NCBI GenBank assembly: GCA_039819085.1
Contig: JBCBSQ010000011.1
Location: 1 to 64,000, forward strand
Reading direction: 5' to 3'
DNA: 64,000 nt
Source: MED-G105 sp039819085
GTDB lineage: Bacteria > Pseudomonadota > Alphaproteobacteria > Caulobacterales > Parvularculaceae
Both the position numbers and the translations under genes were made by a program. This document shows positions 1 through 7,490 of this stretch, one piece after another (positions within the stretch are counted from its first letter, which is position 1; each line of letters begins with the position of its first letter). The notes under the pieces are model-generated. The model saw nothing but the letters and a program-made list of their open reading frames with translations, made no database searches and had not been told where the DNA came from.

Positions 1-303
1 AGGGAAAATCGACGGCGTGCGCAGGCGCTGATCGCGCTTAGCCCCAGGAGACCGTTCTATTTTTCCTGAAGTGCGCCAAGGGGCTGGCCCCTAAGGCCCC
101 ATTTCTGCGGGGTCGTGGCAAAAGTCTCCACGCGAGGGATCGAAGCCGAATGGCCGAGTGTGGCCATAGGTTTGGCTATGGGCGGGCTCGGTTTACGACA
201 GCCCGGTCGACAGGGCAGATGAACCATGGGTCGAATCGGTGTATTATTACCACGAGTAACTCGTTTTTGAGTCTCGACGACCCGAATAAAATATTGTTAA
301 ATC
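1..303. other. Non-coding stretch left of the nuclease gene
   Basis: No gene is supported here. Two small inverted repeats are visible: GGGGC/GCCCC-type pairing near 79-103, and CCATAG-N6-CTATGG near 163-180. The last 40 bases before the nuclease start are AT-rich and probably hold its promoter, but I cannot place boxes with confidence. Confidence 0.4.
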
Positions 304-1524
304 GTGCAATTCATTCATCAACCATCTAATGGATACAGACTGGGCGAGTTCTTGAACGAGAACTTTGAGAAGCCGTGGGATACTTTTCGTGGTGCAGTCG
401 CTTTCGTTAAACGATCCGGTACCAAACACATCTTCACCAGTCTTTCCAATTTCTCGAAATCTTTCAGTGCCGAGTGGATTGTAGGCATAGACCACCGGGG
501 TACGTCCTCAGAAGGATTGAACGATCTAATGGTTGGTGTTCGTCCCAACGGTCGAGTCGTGGTCTTTCACAACGCTATTGCCTCGACATTTCACCCCAAG
601 GTTTATCTATTCAAGGACGATAAAGAAGCCGACGTCCTTATTGGCTCCGGCAACATGACCGAAGGGGGATTATTTACCAACTATGAGGCAGCAGTCCGAG
701 TGAAATTGCAGCATACCAATGAGGAAGATGCACGTTTTCTCGCGACGCTTGAAGCAGTGCTCGACAATTGGATCGATCCCTCAAATGGTACAGCAAAGGT
801 TCTCGATGAGAGTTTGCTCGCAAAACTCGTTGCAAATGGCTACGTGCCTATCGAGGCACTGATTACCAAGGAATCGGTAGACGGATCCACTGCACCATCT
901 ACGAATCCTGATGAAAAGAAGGAAGTTGAAAAGCTTTTTTCGTCTTACGGAATAACTCCAGCACCCAAGGCTACTGCAGGAGCGGCCACTTCCGGAAAAT
1001 CCCAAACAGGGGTGGCTTCCAAGTCTGGGCACAGTGGCCCTTCGGCGGCGACTGCTGCTCCAGTCGCTATGCCCTTCAAGGGCTTCGTGATGACGCTACA
1101 GAAGACCGACGTTGGCGTGGGACAGACGAGTTCTGGCGCTTCGAGACGATCACCTGAAATCTTCATACCATTGAGTGCGCGTAATGCGGACCCAGAGTTC
1201 TGGGGTTGGCCAACTACGTTCACAGAGGATGAAACGAAGCCTGGCAAATTCGACCGCACTGGTGTCCGTTTCCGGTTGGGTGCCGATATTTTCCAAGTAA
1301 ACATGATGACTTGGCCCGACAAGCACGACTTTCGCTTGAGAAGCGAGGCGCTCAGAAGTGCAGGAAACATCGGGGATATTCTTCGGCTCGAAATGGCACC
1401 CGAAAACAGCGCTTACGAGTATTTCGCTGTCGTCATCCCTCAAGGGGCAACTGAATTCGGCATCTATAAAGCCTTGTGCACTAACGCGGTCAGAAACTCC
1501 AAAAAGATGTTCGGCTACTACTAA
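304..1524 (+). CDS. PLD-fold restriction endonuclease, BfiI/NgoFVII-like
   Basis: This is probably the restriction nuclease of a type II system. Residues 90-130 carry a single phospholipase-D motif: H97 and K99 (FHPKVYLF), N117 (GSGN) and E128. The spacing H-x-K, then N at +20 and E at +31, is what I recall for BfiI, which cuts without metal ions as a dimer sharing one active site. Residues 210-260 form a low-complexity Ala/Ser/Gly linker. The C-terminal part (about 260-406) would then be the DNA-recognition domain, B3-like in BfiI and NgoFVII. The start is GTG with no clear Shine-Dalgarno, so the message may be leaderless. The stop TAA shares the bases CTAA with the stop of the convergent methyltransferase gene. 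Two N4-cytosine-type methyltransferases next door fit an asymmetric recognition site. The specificity is unknown. Confidence 0.8.
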   Translation: MQFIHQPSNGYRLGEFLNENFEKPWDTFRGAVAFVKRSGTKHIFTSLSNFSKSFSAEWIVGIDHRGTSSEGLNDLMVGVRPNGRVVVFHNAIASTFHPKVYLFKDDKEADVLIGSGNMTEGGLFTNYEAAVRVKLQHTNEEDARFLATLEAVLDNWIDPSNGTAKVLDESLLAKLVANGYVPIEALITKESVDGSTAPSTNPDEKKEVEKLFSSYGITPAPKATAGAATSGKSQTGVASKSGHSGPSAATAAPVAMPFKGFVMTLQKTDVGVGQTSSGASRRSPEIFIPLSARNADPEFWGWPTTFTEDETKPGKFDRTGVRFRLGADIFQVNMMTWPDKHDFRLRSEALRSAGNIGDILRLEMAPENSAYEYFAVVIPQGATEFGIYKALCTNAVRNSKKMFGYY

Positions 1525-3113
1525 ACCTTTTGAAAGGTCAAAATCTCTTCAGAAGGCATTGCGTTTTGTCTGAAAATATCTCGGGATATTAACATGTCCA
1601 TTGAAAGTCTTCCCGCCAGCGTTAGCCCCAATTCCTCACCAATTGCGGCCAACTGGTCTGTCGTTCTAATTTCAATATCCTTCCCACCAGCAGTCGTTCT
1701 ATTATTTCCAACCACCATGAAAATAGTGCCGCTATCCCTCAGTAGACTCTTTTGTGCTTTTAGAACGCGCTGCATATCGAAGAAATATTTACTTAGAAGT
1801 GCCGAAGTATTTTTTCGACGAAATCCAACGTCAGCATTCCGATTTAATTGATCGATTTGCTCGATGAGAAGTCGCGTTGATTTTGGTAATCTGTCTTTGT
1901 GAGCCTCAAAATGTGCCCAATACTCTTCTCTCTGGCGCGAAGTTACTTCTCTATTACCGATCATACTCACGTCGCGATGGCGGTGCTGTTTCCGAGCCAA
2001 TAGTCCTAGGTAGATCAAGCTTAGTCGATCGGTATCGAGATATGGGAGCGCTGTCGCGTACGGTGGCGAGGTAATCACTGCATCAATGCCCCCAATATAT
2101 TTCTCCAGTGATTCCGCGGCCTCCTTGGCGTCGCTGTCGCGTACAGTATGCATCCCGAGACCGTCTTGCCCTCGGAACGCATTGTGCGCAGTCACTAACT
2201 TCGTGACGCGCATGATCTCGTCCAGGAACGCCTTGGTCGCGTCACCTTCTTTCAACTTCTTCTTTTCCTTGCGGACTCGAAGGTCCGCTACTTTCTGTAG
2301 CGAGACGCGGCGCAGAATGTTGCTCAAACTGAGTGTATAGAACTGGCGTATGGCTTTCGGGCGAACCTGTTCGAGGCCAGCTACAATACGGTCTAGTTCA
2401 TCGAGCACGTTAGGATCAAACCAGCTGCGAAGATAGCTCTGGTCATGCTCGCTCAAAGTGGAGAAGTACGAGTTGCCCGCCACTTGGTTCGAACTCACAT
2501 GTTCGGCCAATCTATCATGTGCTGCGACTAGTTTGTCGGCTGAGCATCGCAGCACCTGACATTTTACATCAGAGATAAAGACCGACAGAGGATTCATGTC
2601 GAGTCCGATCGCGGCCCTCCCTGCCAATACGGCCTCGACTAAAGTTGTGCCGCTGCCACACATTGGGTCCAGGACGATACCGTCGCGCGGTACTTCCGCC
2701 ATATTTATCATGGCGCGTACGAGCTGAGGAAAAAATTTACCGCGATATTCGTGAATTCCGTGGGTAGCATATCGCAGGCATCGCTTATTCGGAGATTTAG
2801 CCTCGAGTAGGCTTGGTGCCAGATTCGGCAAATCTCTTAGTGCTACTCCATTGCGTGCGACCAAAGAAGTTGCCTCACTCCTTATCTGTCGCGTTTTCAT
2901 TGTTGTTTTGGAACCAACTGACTCCCAGTAAGCTAACTCAGCACAAAGAGATTTGCGTGATTTGTTAGTTATAACCTTGAAGGTTGTAGGTTCTCCTTCG
3001 AGAACTTCAGTCGGTATGGGCTCTGCACCTGCGACCGCACGCAACTCGCTTAGGGCTAGACAGCGCTCAAATGGCTGTATGTAAGGCTTTATCCTGCAAT
3101 TGAACTCGGCCAT
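1521..3113 (-). CDS. DNA methyltransferase (SPPY type), first of two
   Basis: This is a SAM-dependent DNA methyltransferase, most likely making N4-methylcytosine. The SAM-binding motif I is at residues 149-155 (DPMCGSG), followed by GLDMNPLS. The catalytic motif IV is ITSPPY at 347-352. Motif I precedes motif IV, unlike classical beta-class enzymes, where SPPY comes first. A HGIHEYRGKFFPQ segment at 118-130, just before motif I, is shared with the neighbouring methyltransferase, so the two are related. Residues 1-110 have no recognisable domain and may recognise DNA. The start codon lies one base after the stop of the upstream methyltransferase gene, so the two are one transcription unit. The paired nuclease gene converges from the other side. 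Each enzyme probably protects one strand of an asymmetric site. Confidence 0.85.
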   Translation of the reverse strand: MAEFNCRIKPYIQPFERCLALSELRAVAGAEPIPTEVLEGEPTTFKVITNKSRKSLCAELAYWESVGSKTTMKTRQIRSEATSLVARNGVALRDLPNLAPSLLEAKSPNKRCLRYATHGIHEYRGKFFPQLVRAMINMAEVPRDGIVLDPMCGSGTTLVEAVLAGRAAIGLDMNPLSVFISDVKCQVLRCSADKLVAAHDRLAEHVSSNQVAGNSYFSTLSEHDQSYLRSWFDPNVLDELDRIVAGLEQVRPKAIRQFYTLSLSNILRRVSLQKVADLRVRKEKKKLKEGDATKAFLDEIMRVTKLVTAHNAFRGQDGLGMHTVRDSDAKEAAESLEKYIGGIDAVITSPPYATALPYLDTDRLSLIYLGLLARKQHRHRDVSMIGNREVTSRQREEYWAHFEAHKDRLPKSTRLLIEQIDQLNRNADVGFRRKNTSALLSKYFFDMQRVLKAQKSLLRDSGTIFMVVGNNRTTAGGKDIEIRTTDQLAAIGEELGLTLAGRLSMDMLISRDIFRQNAMPSEEILTFQKV

Positions 3114-3114
3114 T

Positions 3115-4497
3115 TCATGCTTTCTGCAAAATCAAAATCTTTTCAGTTTTGATTTTACCAATCTTTGGGTTGAATGATTTCCGATGGGCGTTGATCACGC
3201 GCTCTAGTCGGGCCGCCTCCCTAAAGCCGGCGGCCTTTCCGGCTTCAGCGATGAGCGATGCGTTGTCGATGCGCTCTCCAGCCAAGGTGGAGTCGCCAAT
3301 TACAAAACAGGCGTACTTGTTGTCTCGCAAACGCCCATGTAGCCATCGGAAGATAGTAGTGAACTCAGCTTGGAAGGTTTCTTCGGTCGCTCGATTTTTC
3401 CCTTTCGAGCTATATTTTCTATGGCTACCTATCTCGACCTTCTTGAATTCCTCAGGGTCGTGCCCCAACCATAACAGACGTGACCTATGATACAGGTGAT
3501 AGCTGTAAGCGTTTGGGTAGGGAGGAGAGCAGACGACTAAGTCGAAAGGCTTTGTCTCTGGCGTTTCGAGAATATTCTGGCAATAAACCTCACATGCGAA
3601 ACGATCTTCAAGAATATCCGACAATTCACGCGCGGCCGAGATCCCCGACTTCAACTGACTAAGATAATTCTGGACGACGTCTCCAGGTCCGGTCGACTTT
3701 TCCCGACGAACATAGCGCGTATCGGAATCTTGCTTTGAGACCTTAACAATAATCGAGGAGAGAATTGCGGAGCAGAACTCGCTGATCTGCGGATCGCGAA
3801 ATCTAGATATTAGCTTCTTCAACTCTGCCAACTCTTCCACTACATGCGGCAAGAACCAAAATTCGCATATTTCTCGATCCGGGCGCGGGCCGTCAGACAG
3901 GAATGGCATGCCTCCGTAGAACAAGTCCCCTTCGCTAGGGCGAACCTCGCTAAGCAGAGATTCACACTTTGTGACGTGCTTCGAGAGGAGATTAAACTGC
4001 GCGTCAGAAAGGGCAGTAGTCTTAGCTCGACTTATCAGCGCCGCCAGCGGATTGGCATCAATACCAACAGCGTTTCGCTTCAGTTGCAGCGCCTCCAATA
4101 GGGTCGTTCCACTTCCGCAAAAAATGTCGGCGATGGTGTCTCCCACCGTCGATAGTTCTTGAATGAGGGCGTTTGGAATTTGCGGAATAAATTTTGCGGG
4201 ATACGGGTGAATGCCGTGGGTCAGATACGTTGTCTTAGCTGACGTGAAGTCCCACTCAATCTCCCTAAGGCTGTCTATCGCAGGATCGGGAGATACACGC
4301 TCAGCGACTCCGCCTTCTCCTGCGCGAGCATAGGCGACAATCTTATTGGCTTCGCTTGGAGCAAATTCTCTCCAACCCCTCCGGTCACGCGCGGGTTCGT
4401 TGACAACACCTTCCCTCAGCCAACGTAGCAAGGTGTCTTTGTGAACACCCGCCATATCGGCCACCATTTGAGTTGATAGTTTTTTTTGGGTTTGCAT
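3115..4497 (-). CDS. DNA methyltransferase with N-terminal HTH, second of two
   Basis: This is a second SPPY-type DNA methyltransferase, with motif I at 126-130 (FCGSG, then GIDANPLAA) and motif IV at 324-327 (CSPPYPNAYSYH). It shares the HGIHPYPAKFIPQ segment at 94-106 with its neighbour. Unusually, residues 8-45 form a MerR/AlpA-like helix-turn-helix (VADMAGVHKDTLLRWLREG), followed by a wing-like RRGWREF. Such a domain is not needed for methylation and suggests that the enzyme also binds its own promoter. Two direct repeats of ACGTATA lie exactly at the start codon. The ATG is formed by the end of the second repeat, and no Shine-Dalgarno is visible. The gene is first in the pair and is probably needed before the nuclease when the system enters a new host. 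Confidence 0.85.
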   Translation of the reverse strand: MQTQKKLSTQMVADMAGVHKDTLLRWLREGVVNEPARDRRGWREFAPSEANKIVAYARAGEGGVAERVSPDPAIDSLREIEWDFTSAKTTYLTHGIHPYPAKFIPQIPNALIQELSTVGDTIADIFCGSGTTLLEALQLKRNAVGIDANPLAALISRAKTTALSDAQFNLLSKHVTKCESLLSEVRPSEGDLFYGGMPFLSDGPRPDREICEFWFLPHVVEELAELKKLISRFRDPQISEFCSAILSSIIVKVSKQDSDTRYVRREKSTGPGDVVQNYLSQLKSGISAARELSDILEDRFACEVYCQNILETPETKPFDLVVCSPPYPNAYSYHLYHRSRLLWLGHDPEEFKKVEIGSHRKYSSKGKNRATEETFQAEFTTIFRWLHGRLRDNKYACFVIGDSTLAGERIDNASLIAEAGKAAGFREAARLERVINAHRKSFNPKIGKIKTEKILILQKA

Positions 4498-4513
4498 ATA
4501 CGTACCTATACGT
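4497..4513 (-). promoter_or_regulatory. Tandem ACGTATA repeats at methyltransferase start
   Basis: Read on the minus strand, ACGTATA occurs twice as a direct repeat, 10 bp apart (one helical turn), with GGT between. The second copy runs into the ATG of the HTH-methyltransferase gene. Placement over the start codon suggests an operator that blocks transcription or translation initiation. The methyltransferase's own HTH is the natural candidate to bind it, which is inference. Confidence 0.5.
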
Positions 4514-4936
4514 GCAGATTAGCCCATCTGCGCATGTGTGGGAACCCGATAATTGGTATTTTCCACAGACATTTCGATTGCAACCGGAGTGACGCTTGGC
4601 CGGAGGGGATGCAACGGGGAGCGCGCAGCGGGCTCCCCTTGCCAAGGTGGCGTGTACTACACGCACATCTTGCGAAGTGCGCCAGTCTACTTATCCACAG
4701 CGCCGGCGCGATACAGTCATACGTGAATTAGGCGTTTCGCCTCCGGAATATTCATTAGTCTGACATAGACGTATCATAAATCCGTCTTTCCAGCTGTGTA
4801 CTTGATTCGGCTTTAAGGGCGGGGTCGTTTTTGCCCCACGGCTTCTTCCGGTTTCTTGCCGCTGGCGGCCCTATCGCCAGGAAAGTTGTCCAGTCAGGTC
4901 GGCAAAACCGCATCACTGTGAAAACAGGAGGGTGCG
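4498..4936. other. Intergenic region with palindromes and DnaA-box-like sites
   Basis: No gene is supported in this 439-bp gap. It holds TTTTCCACA at 4559-4567 and TTATCCACA at 4691-4699, both matching the DnaA-box consensus TTWTNCACA in the same orientation. It also holds three inverted repeats: GGGGAGC/GCTCCCC (4616-4638), GCGTGT-ACT-ACACGC (4650-4664) and AGGCG-TTT-CGCCT (4730-4742). This density suggests a replication or transfer origin, or simply the divergent regulatory region between the methyltransferase operon and the genes to the right. Confidence 0.4.
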
Positions 4937-5317
4937 GTGAGAGGACGGCAATACCGAGGCGATTTTCATGAAACAATGCAGTGGCTCCAAGACCGGAAAA
5001 ACATTCAGCTCATTCGTGAGAGGATGATTTTCCGGTGGCAACGCCTGCCACTGTCTCCAAGCTTTATATACGATTATTCGGTAATGGTTTTCGAGCGTGA
5101 TGCTTGCGAGTGCTTTCGAAAATACGCCGACCTAGATGCTCGCGGACAAAAGTACTCTGAACAAAGCATCAGAGATTTTCTGAGAAGCAAGAACCCGTCC
5201 GATCTTAAACTCCGTCACCGCATTCGTCCCTTTCTGTATGTATGGAGCGTGGATGAGATTTGGCGCAGTGAGTTCGAGAAATTCCCCGACTGCGTCTGCT
5301 GGCATGACGAGGAGTGA
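4937..5317 (+). CDS. Hypothetical protein, 126 aa
   Basis: I do not recognise this protein. The case for a real gene is the strong Shine-Dalgarno AGGAGG at 4926-4931, five bases before the GTG start, and a full-length open frame with plausible composition. It is soluble and rich in Arg, Asp, Trp and Phe, with no signal peptide, membrane segment or known motif. The C-terminal third (LRHRIRPFLYVWSVDEIW) looks like a structured helical region. It stands alone between the palindrome-rich gap and the SprT-like gene, on the same strand as the transfer cluster. Its base composition is close to that of the restriction-modification genes, so it may have arrived with them. Confidence 0.55.
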   Translation: MRGRQYRGDFHETMQWLQDRKNIQLIRERMIFRWQRLPLSPSFIYDYSVMVFERDACECFRKYADLDARGQKYSEQSIRDFLRSKNPSDLKLRHRIRPFLYVWSVDEIWRSEFEKFPDCVCWHDEE

Positions 5318-5497
5318 GGGCTTGCTCACTTCTTCTCCACAAAGTTACACGGTTCTCTTGGAAAATACATCTGTGTAGGGACTTATCTCCAGACTAGTGA
5401 CTGCGTACTAAATGACGACCGAGGCGGCGCGCAAGTGGCCTCGGTGAATTGATCTCCGAAATCGGGATCGCAGAAACGTCATTTGGACTGCAGTTCG

Positions 5498-6238
5498 ATG
5501 AATATTTTCAGTACTGAGAAATTGTTTCAAGGCTTGTCCGAGACAAGCGTCAATGCGCAACTGCATGCCAGCTTTGAGCACCTGTTCAACCTGCTGAACG
5601 ATGAATTGTTTGCTCCGTATTCCAGAGACAGCAACGGTTTCAAGACCGGACGCACACCTGATTGTATTCTTTGTATTGAGCGATTCAAAAAGCGATATCG
5701 GGGCTTTGCTGCGAAAGCCGTGTGGTCTGACAAGCACGACCGTAGACTAGATCAGATCACGGTTGTTTTAGACCGCGGATGTCCGCTCGACACCTATGGC
5801 ATTGCATCGACTCTCGCGCATGAAATGGTGCATGCGCTTCAGTTCCGAGATGGGACAATCGGTCTCGGCAACTACCATAATGCTGACTTTCGCGATCGGA
5901 TGAAATCGATTGGGCTGCAGACTAGCCACACAGGCAAACCCGGCGGGCGCGATGTTGGGACAGGAATGTCGCATTACGTCATCGAAGACGGTCCTTTTGA
6001 TCGGGTGATGAGTGCGATCATAGCCGAGGGTTTCGAGTTTCCAGTGGATGCTGTCGATCCCGAGCCTGAGCCGTTGATCGCGAAAGGCAAAGCCAAATCC
6101 AGCCTGCCGAATATCGACAAATCGAAGATGAAGTTCTTCTGCCCGCGCTGCGGTCAGGTAGCGCGTGCCAACATCACGGCGCAGCTTCGCTGTGGACGGA
6201 CGAATTGCCAGAGTGAGCGCATGCTCATTGACTATTGA
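5498..6238 (+). CDS. SprT-like zinc metalloprotease domain protein
   Basis: This is a predicted zinc-dependent protease of the SprT/Spartan-like group. The zincin motif HEMVH is at residues 108-112, preceded by a hydrophobic helix (GIASTLA), and H127 (GNYHNADF) is a candidate third ligand. A C-terminal zinc ribbon is formed by C215-x2-C218 and C232-x4-C237. In known families this domain clears DNA-bound or cross-linked proteins; here that role is inference. The ATG at 5498 is preferred; a TTG at 5483 is in frame, and neither has a clear Shine-Dalgarno. The next gene follows after 7 bp, so it is probably co-transcribed with the VirD4-type ATPase. One possible role is processing a protein covalently attached to transferred DNA. 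Confidence 0.75.
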   Translation: MNIFSTEKLFQGLSETSVNAQLHASFEHLFNLLNDELFAPYSRDSNGFKTGRTPDCILCIERFKKRYRGFAAKAVWSDKHDRRLDQITVVLDRGCPLDTYGIASTLAHEMVHALQFRDGTIGLGNYHNADFRDRMKSIGLQTSHTGKPGGRDVGTGMSHYVIEDGPFDRVMSAIIAEGFEFPVDAVDPEPEPLIAKGKAKSSLPNIDKSKMKFFCPRCGQVARANITAQLRCGRTNCQSERMLIDY

Positions 6239-6245
6239 GGTAAAA

Positions 6246-7487
6246 ATGAAGCTTCCACCAAAATCTCATGACGATCATACCGATCTGCCAGCAGAAACCA
6301 GCATGCTCGACAAGGGCCTTAAAGGTCTTCGTGTGATGCTGATGAGCGGCGGGAGCGTTCTCGCCGGTTTCAGCGCCTATCTCTCCGGCGCATACATCTT
6401 CGAAGGGTTGTCAGCCGATGGCCTCGGCTTCGGCGACTACGTCATGGGCATAGGCTCCGGCCTGGCCTGTTTCGGTCTGCTTGCATCTTATCACTACGTC
6501 GGAACGCATGTTCTCCCGTTTCTAAAGCGTGGGACGCGCGCTGTGCCGGTTGCGGCATTTCTAGCCAGTGCGGCTCTTGTCTTCAGTCTGTCGACGACGT
6601 CGAACTTTCTGCAGGTCACACGAGGGCCTGTGCGTGTAGCCGAACAAAACCGCGTACTTGAAGATGGGCAGGCGCATTATCTTCAAAGCGCGAAGGCGGC
6701 GCGTGAGATTGAGGTCCTCATTCCGATTGTCAGGGCGGCGCGGGAAACCACGCGTGGGCTGTATAAGGACGAATATAATTACGGTGCGATCTGTCTGCGT
6801 GGTGCTGGGAAAGGACGTTGCGCGGCTGAGCTCGCTGCCCTCGCGACTCAGCTGGCGTCGATTGAGTCGGCGCTGATTGACTCCGCTGCGACGACAACAC
6901 GCCTGACGAGGCGTGGCGAGGATATCCTCTCGGATATTCAGCGTCTTCGCTCAAGCGCTGACTATAGCTGGGCGGAAAAAGACGCCAAAATTCGTCTCCG
7001 ACTGGATGACCTTGGTCGAATTACGGACGAGATCAATCAGTCGCTTCCGGTCTCAGGCGTCGAAGGGATTGTCGACGCCTTCCGCAAGCCCTGGCTTCAG
7101 ATCGGATTCAGCCCCGAGGGTGCGGCGAAGATGACAGGGACATTCAGCCCGCTCGCTTCTCGCCTGAGTGAAAATACAGTCGAGCTTCGCGGTGTTCGAC
7201 ACCGCCGCGTTGTCGATACCAGCCAACGTGTCGGAATCAGGGCGGCGATCGCGCATATGGACAAGGTTGGGGTGCAGGCTGCGCTCGCCTTAATGATCGA
7301 TACGCTACCGCTTCTGGCAATCCTGATTCTGTTGCTCGTTCAGTGGGGACACGATGACAATCGTCCCAGACGCCGCGCGCGCGGCACACTCTCGGCAAAT
7401 CTGTCTGACGAACGCACAACGCCGCGGCCAAACGGGGTTGAACCGCCGGTCGTGCGTACACGACGTGATCGTGACGTGCGGAAATAA
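6246..7487 (+). CDS. Membrane protein of unknown function in transfer cluster
   Basis: I do not recognise the family. The protein has three hydrophobic segments near the N-terminus (about residues 30-55, 62-92 and 99-122), a long hydrophilic helical middle (about 130-345), and one C-terminal membrane segment (about 352-376, IDTLPLLAILILLLVQWG). A basic cytoplasmic tail follows. The helical middle, probably periplasmic, contains two cysteines (AICLRGAGKGRCA) that could pair. The ATG at 6246 is chosen because GAGG lies five bases upstream; an in-frame start at 6165 would overlap the protease gene. The gene sits 3 bp before the VirD4-type ATPase gene and so is probably its membrane partner. Confidence 0.7.
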   Translation: MKLPPKSHDDHTDLPAETSMLDKGLKGLRVMLMSGGSVLAGFSAYLSGAYIFEGLSADGLGFGDYVMGIGSGLACFGLLASYHYVGTHVLPFLKRGTRAVPVAAFLASAALVFSLSTTSNFLQVTRGPVRVAEQNRVLEDGQAHYLQSAKAAREIEVLIPIVRAARETTRGLYKDEYNYGAICLRGAGKGRCAAELAALATQLASIESALIDSAATTTRLTRRGEDILSDIQRLRSSADYSWAEKDAKIRLRLDDLGRITDEINQSLPVSGVEGIVDAFRKPWLQIGFSPEGAAKMTGTFSPLASRLSENTVELRGVRHRRVVDTSQRVGIRAAIAHMDKVGVQAALALMIDTLPLLAILILLLVQWGHDDNRPRRRARGTLSANLSDERTTPRPNGVEPPVVRTRRDRDVRK

Positions 7488-7490
7488 GCC

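Noticed and set aside
120..160. Possible left attachment copy of tRNA-Ala (gagggatcgaagcc)
   Set aside because: It shares only a few bases with the T arm (GGGGAATCGAACC) and lacks the acceptor-end sequence, so it does not qualify as attL.
4755..4976. 73-codon minus-strand frame left of the 126-aa gene
   Set aside because: No ribosome-binding site or recognisable features; it overlaps the leader of a better-supported gene.
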